Of a stretch of 64,000 nt of DNA, positions 58,185-64,000 are shown in pieces (positions within the stretch are counted from its first letter, which is position 1; the number at the start of each line of letters is the position of its first letter). The stretch is from the NCBI RefSeq assembly GCF_963457605.1, contig NZ_OY735139.1:2074501-2138500 (forward strand), read 5' to 3'. This DNA comes from an uncultured Gellertiella sp. (GTDB lineage Bacteria; Pseudomonadota; Alphaproteobacteria; Rhizobiales; Rhizobiaceae). The notes beneath the pieces are model-generated. The model was not told where the DNA came from. It did not search any database and saw nothing but the letters and a program-made list of their open reading frames with translations. Made by a program: the position numbers and the translations under genes.

Positions 58185-58892
58185 ATGCGCGAAATCATTT
58201 TCGACACGGAAACCACCGGCCTCGACAGCAAGGCCGACCGGATCATCGAAATCGGCGGCGTCGAGCTGGTCAATCATTTTCCGACCGGACGGACCTTCCA
58301 TGTCTATGTCAATCCGGACGGCACCCGGGTTCATCCCGATGCGCTGGCGGTACACGGGCTTTCCGATGCCTTGCTCAGCGACAAGCCGGTCTTTGCGGCA
58401 ATCGTCGACGACCTCCGGTCATTCTTCGACGGCGCGACCTGGATTGCGCATAATGCCAGTTTCGACATGGGCTTCATCAATGCGGAATTTGCCCGGCTCG
58501 GCCTGCCGCCGGTACCGCAGGACCAGGTGATCGACACGTTGCAGCTGGCCCGGCGCAAGAACCCGATGGGGCCGAATTCGCTCGACGCGCTCTGCCGCCG
58601 CTACGGTATCGACAACTCGCACCGCACCAAGCATGGCGCGCTGCTCGATTCCGAATTGCTGGCGGAAGTCTATATCGAGATGATCGGTGGCCGGCAGACC
58701 GCGCTGGTGCTGGGCAAGAGCGAAGAGGTGAGGGTTGAGGTCGAGGAGGAGGAGGGCACCGTCGCCTTCCAACTTTCCGTCCGTCCCCGACCGTTGCCGC
58801 CGCGTCTCTCCAGCGAAGAGATGGCGGCCCATGAGGCGATGGTGGCAAGGCTCGGCGGCAAGGCAATCTGGAACAAATACGCCGACAACTGA
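58185..58892 (+). CDS. dnaQ: DNA polymerase III epsilon subunit (proofreading exonuclease)
   Basis: 235 residues. DEDDh exonuclease: FDTETTG at residues 6-12, HNASFDMGF near residue 88, and the HGALLDSELLA site near residue 148. The acidic stretch EVEEEEG near residue 186 precedes the C-terminal alpha-binding tail. One base after coaE. Confidence 0.95.
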   Translation: MREIIFDTETTGLDSKADRIIEIGGVELVNHFPTGRTFHVYVNPDGTRVHPDALAVHGLSDALLSDKPVFAAIVDDLRSFFDGATWIAHNASFDMGFINAEFARLGLPPVPQDQVIDTLQLARRKNPMGPNSLDALCRRYGIDNSHRTKHGALLDSELLAEVYIEMIGGRQTALVLGKSEEVRVEVEEEEGTVAFQLSVRPRPLPPRLSSEEMAAHEAMVARLGGKAIWNKYADN

Positions 58893-58924
58893 TTCCGGGC
58901 TCTGTGGCCCAACCCCGGAAACGA

Positions 58925-58954
58925 AAAATGCCCGGTCATGGAACCGGGCATTTT
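58925..58954. terminator. Bidirectional terminator between dnaQ and secB
   Basis: A 12-bp perfect stem (AAAATGCCCGGT with its complement) and a 6-base loop. A-run and T-run on the two sides suit both the + and - transcripts. Confidence 0.85.
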
Positions 58955-58980
58955 ATCATCCTGTGATCCGGCAAACGGGC

Positions 58981-59460
58981 TCAGTTCGGCGCAGAAACCT
59001 GCGCCCGGTTCTGTTCTTCCGCCATGCGCTGCGCAAACATCTGGGCAAAATCGATGGGGTCGATCATCAGCGGCGGGAAGCCGCCGTTGCGGGTCGCATC
59101 GGCAACGATCTGCCGGGCAAAGGGGAACAGCAGCCGCGGGCATTCGATGAACAGGATCGGCAGCATGTGCTCCTGCGGGAAGCCGGTAATGCGGAACACG
59201 CCGCCATAGACCAGTTCGCACGAGAAGATCACCTTGCCGCCATCCTTGGCTTCCGCATTCAGTGACAGCACCACGTCAAAATCCGCGTCCGAAAGCGGGT
59301 TGGCGTTGACATTGACATTGATGTTGATGTCAGGGGCGCGATCACGCGCCTGAAGCGAGTGCGGCGCACCGGGAACTTCGAAGGACAGGTCCTTCATATA
59401 TTGGGCGAGAATGCTGAGGCTGGGGCTGGTGCTTTCGCCGTTCGACGTGTCAGTGGCCAT
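58981..59460 (-). CDS. secB: Protein-export chaperone SecB
   Basis: 159 residues. Tetrameric chaperone that hands precursors to Sec[19 protein letters not shown] at the N-terminus, DFDVVLSL, then GGVFRITGF and [19 protein letters not shown] are typical. Start ATG 59460 chosen; the upstream frame extends but is not conserved. Confidence 0.95.
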   Translation of the reverse strand: MATDTSNGESTSPSLSILAQYMKDLSFEVPGAPHSLQARDRAPDININVNVNANPLSDADFDVVLSLNAEAKDGGKVIFSCELVYGGVFRITGFPQEHMLPILFIECPRLLFPFARQIVADATRNGGFPPLMIDPIDFAQMFAQRMAEEQNRAQVSAPN

Positions 59461-59551
59461 AAAAGAAGGGTCCTTACCGCTTATGGGAGTAGGGCCAATT
59501 AGCATTTCGGGGTCCGGCTTACAACCCTTGCACCCCCCAGGTGTTGAGACC

Positions 59552-60094
59552 TCATGCCTCGGGGTCCCGCCCACTTCCGGCAAGCCGGTCGCCAGGTCCC
59601 GGAGCGCTGTCGGCGCGATGGTAGTCGCCCGCATCGAGATCGACTACGCCGGGTTCGGTTGCTCCCCCGGCGGGACCTGAGCGGAATTCAAATCTGGCAC
59701 CGCTGCCGGAACGGGTGGTGAAAATGTCGGTCCTGATGTCGCCAGCCGTTCCACCTGCCATTCGCCACAGCAACCGGCGGATAAACGGGATGAGCAGCAG
59801 CAGGCCAAGGATGTCGGTGAGAAAACCGGGTATCATCAACAGCAGCCCGGCGATCAGCACCATGATCCCATAGCCGAGGCCAGCCGCCTTTGTCTTGTCG
59901 CCTCTTGCGACTGCAAACATCCGGGCGGCGAGACCGAAACCCTGATGACGCAGCAGCAGAATTCCCGCAACCGACGTCAGCATCATCAGGGCGAGAGCCC
60001 GCCAGAAACCGATCTGGTCGACCACCAGGCCAAACAGCACGATCTCCACGAGCGGCAGCAGGAAAAACAGTGCGGGAAGACGGCTGGCACGCAT
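59552..60094 (-). CDS. fxsA: FxsA membrane protein
   Basis: 180 residues. Four predicted membrane helices: [20 protein letters not shown], then [40 protein letters not shown] and [11 protein letters not shown]. FxsA suppresses F exclusion of phage T7 in E. coli when overproduced; the normal role is unclear. Divergent from timA. Confidence 0.9.
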   Translation of the reverse strand: MRASRLPALFFLLPLVEIVLFGLVVDQIGFWRALALMMLTSVAGILLLRHQGFGLAARMFAVARGDKTKAAGLGYGIMVLIAGLLLMIPGFLTDILGLLLLIPFIRRLLWRMAGGTAGDIRTDIFTTRSGSGARFEFRSGPAGGATEPGVVDLDAGDYHRADSAPGPGDRLAGSGRDPEA

Positions 60095-60238
60095 CAGCTT
60101 TGCTTTCTGTTCGCTTGCGTCGAACGGGTCATGACGCGACCTTCGGCACGGTCGTTGCGCGAATGGGATTTGAATGATCGGCCAATGATGACTATATGGG
60201 AACGACAACTTGAAAAGAACAACGGTAACGCGGCAAAA

Positions 60239-60937
60239 ATGGGTTCCAACGATTTCATCACAGTGTTTTTCCTTGTGGCCGCGGTCCTGATCTTCCTGCA
60301 GCTTCGCAGCGTCCTCGGCCGGCGCACCGGCAACGAGAAGCAGCCGTTCGAACCGGTGTCGCCGCGTGATCTCCCCCGGCCTGATCCACAGGATACCGGA
60401 AAGGTGATCACGCTGCCGTCGCGTGACGTGGTGGTCAGCGAGGACCGGCTCAACCTTGCCGATCTCTACACCAAACCCGGTTCCGAGCCAAATTCCGATC
60501 TGCGCGAACTGATGAAGGTTGATCTCGCCTTCGATCCCAAGGGTTTCTTCAATGGCGCGCGCCTTGCCTACGAGATGATTGTCACCGCCTATGCGGAAGG
60601 TGATCGAAAGGCCCTGCGCGGCCTTCTCTCCCGCGAGGTGTTTGAAAGCTTCGATGTCGCCATTGGCGAGCGGGAAGCCCGTGGCGAAAAGGTGAAGTTC
60701 ACCTTTGTCGGCATATCGAAAACGGATCTCGTTCGCATCGACATCAAGGGCACCGAGGTCCAGGTGGTGCTGAATATCGTCAGCCAGCTGATTTCGGCGA
60801 CACTGGATCGCAATGGCACGATCATCGAAGGCGATGAGGAAACGGTGGCAGAGGTCAACGATATCTGGACGCTGTCGCGCGACATGCGCTCGCGGGATCC
60901 GAACTGGACCGTCATTGCGACGGAATCCAGTCAATGA
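60239..60937 (+). CDS. timA: Tim44/TimA-family adaptor protein
   Basis: 232 residues. One N-terminal membrane anchor (residues 5-22), then a Tim44-like C-terminal domain (FDPKGFFNGARLAYEMIVTA, GDRKALRGLL, and DIWTLSRDMRSRDPNW). TimA of alphaproteobacteria is the bacterial relative of mitochondrial Tim44. ATG 60239. Its stop overlaps the mltA start (ATGA). Confidence 0.88.
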   Translation: MGSNDFITVFFLVAAVLIFLQLRSVLGRRTGNEKQPFEPVSPRDLPRPDPQDTGKVITLPSRDVVVSEDRLNLADLYTKPGSEPNSDLRELMKVDLAFDPKGFFNGARLAYEMIVTAYAEGDRKALRGLLSREVFESFDVAIGEREARGEKVKFTFVGISKTDLVRIDIKGTEVQVVLNIVSQLISATLDRNGTIIEGDEETVAEVNDIWTLSRDMRSRDPNWTVIATESSQ

Positions 60938-62052
60938 CCACCGCCTCGCCGGATTATTGCCTGGAGCAGATCTCCTTTCCAGACTTGCCCGGCTGGGCTG
61001 AAGATGATCCGCGCCCGCTGTTTGCCGCCCTGCATGATTGCCTGATCCAAATTACCACCATCAAGCCGCACCGGACCGGCTCGCTTGGCCTGACCAGCGC
61101 CGACCTGCTGCCCGCGCTTGAGGCGGCGGCAACGGTCAATCCATCCTCTGCCGAGGAAGCCCGCCGGTTTTTCCAGCAGCAGTTCCAGCCTTTCGCCATC
61201 CGGCGGCGGGATGGCAAGGATGGTTTCGTCACCGCCTTCTACGAGCCGGAAGTCGCCGTCTCCGACCGGCCGGATGCGACCTACCGCTACCCGTTCTACA
61301 ATCGCCCACCCGATCTGATTGATCTCCACGACGGCAATCGCCCGCCAGGGCTCGATCCCTCCTACGCCTTCGCAAGGCTGAAGGATGGCGTGATATCCGC
61401 CTATGCCGACCGTCGCGTCATCGATGAGGGGCACCTTGAGGGGCAGGGGCTGGAAATTGCCTGGGCGCGGTCGAAGGTGGATGTCTTCTTTGCCCATGTC
61501 CAGGGGGCAGCCCGGCTTCGCTATGCCGATGGGGCGATGAAGCGCATCACCTATGCGGCCAAGGCCGGCCATCCGTTTTCGGCCATCGGCAGGCTGTTGC
61601 TGGAGCGCGGCGAAATCGCCCCCGAGGCAATCTCGATGCAGGCGATCCGTGCCTGGCTCGCCGACCATCCCGATGAAGCCGATCAGGTCTACTGGCACAA
61701 TCGCTCCTATATTTTCTTCAAGGAATCCGAGCTCTCCGATCCCGACCGGGGTCCGATTGCCGCAGCCAAGGTGCCGCTGGTCGCCGGGCGGTCCCTGGCG
61801 GTCGACCGGCTGATCCATACCTTCGGCTTTCCCTTCTACATCCACGCCCCGAAGCTCACCCATCTCGATGATGGCCAGCCCTTCGCCCGGCTGATGCTGG
61901 CGCTCGATACCGGGACAGCAATCGTCGGTCCGGCACGCGGAGACATCTTTACCGGCTGGGGAGACGAGGCCGGCGCATTGGCGGGCACCGTCCGCCACGA
62001 TGCCAGCTTTTACATTCTCATTCCCAAAGAAGCGGCCCCGGGGTTCCTTTGA
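60934..62052 (+). CDS. mltA: MltA-type murein transglycosylase
   Basis: 372 residues. The family segments VTAFYEPEVAVS, PDLIDLHDGNRPPG, WARSKVDVFFAHVQGAARLRY, and the 3D domain with LMLALDTGTAIVGPARGDIFTG (catalytic Asp) are present. It cleaves peptidoglycan in the periplasm, yet no signal peptide or lipobox is visible at this start. Overlaps timA by ATGA. Confidence 0.9.
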   Translation: MTTASPDYCLEQISFPDLPGWAEDDPRPLFAALHDCLIQITTIKPHRTGSLGLTSADLLPALEAAATVNPSSAEEARRFFQQQFQPFAIRRRDGKDGFVTAFYEPEVAVSDRPDATYRYPFYNRPPDLIDLHDGNRPPGLDPSYAFARLKDGVISAYADRRVIDEGHLEGQGLEIAWARSKVDVFFAHVQGAARLRYADGAMKRITYAAKAGHPFSAIGRLLLERGEIAPEAISMQAIRAWLADHPDEADQVYWHNRSYIFFKESELSDPDRGPIAAAKVPLVAGRSLAVDRLIHTFGFPFYIHAPKLTHLDDGQPFARLMLALDTGTAIVGPARGDIFTGWGDEAGALAGTVRHDASFYILIPKEAAPGFL

Positions 62053-62053
62053 C

Positions 62054-62608
62054 ATGGCGCGCGACCGGGATCTGAAAACCGAGGAACGGGTGCTGTGGGG
62101 CAAGGTTGCCCGCACCACCCGCCCGATGCCCGGGCGCATGGAGGACCTGCTTGCCTTCGACATCGCGGAGGACCTTCAGGAAGCCCCCATGCCGGACGGC
62201 AAGGCTGTGCTCAGCGAGGTGACACCACCTGACGCAAAACCCGCTTCCCGACCGGCATCAGGTCGGCATCATCCGTTTGAAAAGCCGGTCAAGCGCAAGC
62301 TGGCCCGGGGTCGCCTCGCGCTCGAAGCCCGGATCGACCTGCATGGCATGTTCCAGAGCGAGGCGCATGCGCTGCTGCTCGATTTTCTCGTCCATGCCCA
62401 TGAACGGGGCCTGCGGCACGTGCTTGTCATTACCGGCAAGGGCAGTTCGATGGGCAGCGAAGGGGCGCTGAAACGGGCGGTGCCGCTGTGGTTTTCCAAG
62501 CCGGAGTTTCGCTATCTGATCTCCTCCCACGAGCCCGCAGCCCAGCAGCATGGCGGCGAGGGCGCACTCTATGTCCGCCTGTCGCGCCGGGATGGTGACC
62601 GGACATGA
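62054..62608 (+). CDS. Smr/MutS2 domain protein
   Basis: 184 residues. C-terminal Smr domain with ARIDLHGMFQSEAHALLLDF, VITGKGSSMG and a final YVRLSRR. Smr domains have endonuclease activity on nucleic acids. The N-terminal half is charged and disordered-looking. Lies one base after mltA and overlaps the next gene. Confidence 0.88.
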   Translation: MARDRDLKTEERVLWGKVARTTRPMPGRMEDLLAFDIAEDLQEAPMPDGKAVLSEVTPPDAKPASRPASGRHHPFEKPVKRKLARGRLALEARIDLHGMFQSEAHALLLDFLVHAHERGLRHVLVITGKGSSMGSEGALKRAVPLWFSKPEFRYLISSHEPAAQQHGGEGALYVRLSRRDGDRT

Positions 62609-62970
62609 CGCCGTTCGGCGAGGCAATGCGGTCCCTGAGGCTGACCCGGGGGGTCTCGCAGCGGGAGATGGCTCGCGCCATCGGTGTTTCGCCTGCCTAT
62701 CTCTCGGCGCTGGAGCATGGCCACAAGGGCATGCCGAGCTTTGATTTCCTGCAAAGGGTGGCCGGCTATTTCAACATCATCTGGGACGAGGCCGAAGCCC
62801 TGTTCCGGGTGGCGCGTGCCTCCGACCCGAAAGTGGTGCTGGATACGTCGGGCCTTGCCCCCGAATATACCGCCTTTGCCAACCGTCTCGCCCTCTGTTT
62901 GCGGGGGCTCTCGCCCGATATTATCGCCAAACTTGATTCTGTGCTCGAAAAGTCAGGGATATCAGGGTAA
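62605..62970 (+). CDS. XRE-family helix-turn-helix regulator
   Basis: 121 residues. An HTH of the Cro/CI type at residues 10-35 ([20 protein letters not shown]), then a helical C-terminal half. Starts by ATGA overlap with the Smr gene, the fixed order ahead of gyrB in rhizobia. Target unknown. Confidence 0.85.
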   Translation: MTPFGEAMRSLRLTRGVSQREMARAIGVSPAYLSALEHGHKGMPSFDFLQRVAGYFNIIWDEAEALFRVARASDPKVVLDTSGLAPEYTAFANRLALCLRGLSPDIIAKLDSVLEKSGISG

Positions 62971-63013
62971 ACCATCACAAATGCGGGCGTTTTACACCGC
63001 AAAAGCCCGGCAA

Positions 63014-63045
63014 AGGTTTTTAAACCTCGACCAACATCCCTATAT
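63014..63045 (+). promoter_or_regulatory. Candidate gyrB promoter region
   Basis: AGGTTT-TT-AAACCT inverted repeat (63014-63027) followed by CTATAT at 63040-63045, which fits the alphaproteobacterial -10 consensus. A good -35 hexamer is not visible. 142-bp gap with no gene. Confidence 0.3.
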
Positions 63046-63112
63046 TCGGCTGGGATTGCGAGCACTGATTCGGGTGTTCCTTTTGCCAGCATTGAACATG
63101 GAAAGACCGCGC

Positions 63113-64000
63113 ATGACTGATGTATCCGATGCACAAAATGGCGAAGCCGAATATGGCGCCGACAGCATCAAGGTCCTCAAGGGGCTCGACGCAGTCCGCA
63201 AGCGGCCGGGCATGTATATCGGTGACACCGATGACGGGTCGGGCCTGCATCACATGGTCTATGAAGTGGTCGACAATGCCATCGACGAGGCGCTTGCCGG
63301 TCACGCCGATCTGGTGACCGTGACGCTCAATGCCGACGGGTCCTGCACCGTGACGGACAACGGGCGCGGCATTCCGACCGACATGCATGACGAGGGCGTC
63401 TCTGCCGCCGAGGTCATCATGACGCAGTTGCATGCGGGCGGCAAGTTCGACCAGAATTCCTACAAGGTGTCAGGCGGTCTGCATGGCGTGGGCGTGTCGG
63501 TGGTCAATGCGCTGTCGGTGTCGCTGAAGCTGAAGATTGCCCGCAAGGGCCACTGGCATGAAATGAGCTTTACCCATGGGGTCGCCGACGCGCCGCTGGT
63601 GGTGACCGGCCCCGCAGGCAGCCACACCGGCACGGAGGTAACCTTCCTGCCGAGCCAGGAAACCTTTACCCAGACGGAATTTGATTTCGGCACGCTCGAG
63701 CACCGGCTGCGCGAACTGGCCTTCCTGAATTCCGGCGTTAGGATCCTCCTGACCGACAAGCGGCATTCCGACATCCGCCAGACCGAGCTGCTCTATGACG
63801 GCGGTCTCGAGGCTTTCGTCGCCTATCTCGACCGGGCGAAAAAACCGCTGGTGCAGAAACCGGTATCGATCCGCAGCGAGAAGGATGGCATTACCGTCGA
63901 AGTGGCGATGTGGTGGAACGACAGCTATCACGAGAACGTGCTGTGCTTCACCAACAACATTCCGCAGCGCGATGGCGGCACCCATATGGCGGGTTTTCGC
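63113..64000 (+). CDS. gyrB: DNA gyrase subunit B, 3' end outside window
   Basis: 296 codons visible of about 810. ATPase domain of the GHKL fold: [25 protein letters not shown] and the [15 protein letters not shown] loop that binds ATP. Introduces negative supercoils. ATG 63113 is preceded by GGAAAG; an ATG five codons upstream is also in frame. Confidence 0.96.
   Translation, partial: MTDVSDAQNGEAEYGADSIKVLKGLDAVRKRPGMYIGDTDDGSGLHHMVYEVVDNAIDEALAGHADLVTVTLNADGSCTVTDNGRGIPTDMHDEGVSAAEVIMTQLHAGGKFDQNSYKVSGGLHGVGVSVVNALSVSLKLKIARKGHWHEMSFTHGVADAPLVVTGPAGSHTGTEVTFLPSQETFTQTEFDFGTLEHRLRELAFLNSGVRILLTDKRHSDIRQTELLYDGGLEAFVAYLDRAKKPLVQKPVSIRSEKDGITVEVAMWWNDSYHENVLCFTNNIPQRDGGTHMAGFR

Overview
The window looks like the replication-origin region of the main chromosome of a GC-rich alphaproteobacterium of the order Hyphomicrobiales (Rhizobiales), most likely family Rhizobiaceae. 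Four things support this. The gene order is parB-parA-rsmG-mnmG-mnmE-rho-hemJ-hemE, an origin-like gap, PPSR kinase-maf-aroE-coaE-dnaQ-secB-fxsA-timA-mltA-smr-gyrB. There is an alphaproteobacterial GTTC-N7-GTTC LexA box. The gene set is typical of the group (180-kDa NAD-glutamate dehydrogenase, trcR, the imuA-imuB-dnaE2 mutasome, an sdhAF4-like gene). Intergenic mosaic repeats with two palindromes resemble the RIME class described in rhizobia. I cannot assign a genus from sequence alone.

Layout. 1-5.8 kb: SOS-controlled error-prone repair operon on the minus strand; dnaE2 runs off the left edge. 5.9-8.0 kb: a small zinc metallopeptidase, a DUF1737 protein, a CoA-ester lyase and a small membrane protein. 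8.1-14.2 kb: leuD and leuB, separated by two large calcium-binding RTX proteins that look like an accessory insertion. 14.3-22.5 kb: PAP2 phosphatase, an MHS-type transporter with a large periplasmic insert, a VirK/YbjX-like protein, asd, a lytic transglycosylase, a beta carbonic anhydrase and a pyridoxal kinase-like protein. 22.7-41.5 kb: glutamate dehydrogenase, a UMF1-type transporter, purH, heparinase-like protein, rsmB, two small proteins, acs, trcR, prpE, a small four-helix membrane protein and a YggS protein. 41.6-45.9 kb: leuS-lptE-holA. 45.9-64 kb: the par locus and the conserved origin neighbourhood, ending inside gyrB.

Origin. The 407-bp gap between hemE and the PPSR gene (54872-55278) has one perfect and several near-match DnaA boxes plus an AT-rich tract. 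Most genes on both sides are transcribed away from it. Four parS-type 16-mers lie within about 7 kb. This fits oriC, as found beside hemE in Caulobacter and rhizobia.

Most interesting non-coding signal. A 103-bp element with two palindromes occurs four times (14.3, 20.8, 38.1 and 51.7 kb). One stem pair changes from T-A to C-G between copies. The 38.1-kb copy carries a nested 21-bp palindrome and supplies the stop codon of prpE. No tRNA, rRNA, insertion sequence or CRISPR array was recognised. I did not find a clearly new multi-gene system. The best candidates for novelty are the RTX pair with its unusual 19-residue repeat, the mosaic repeats, and a few unassigned palindromic operators.
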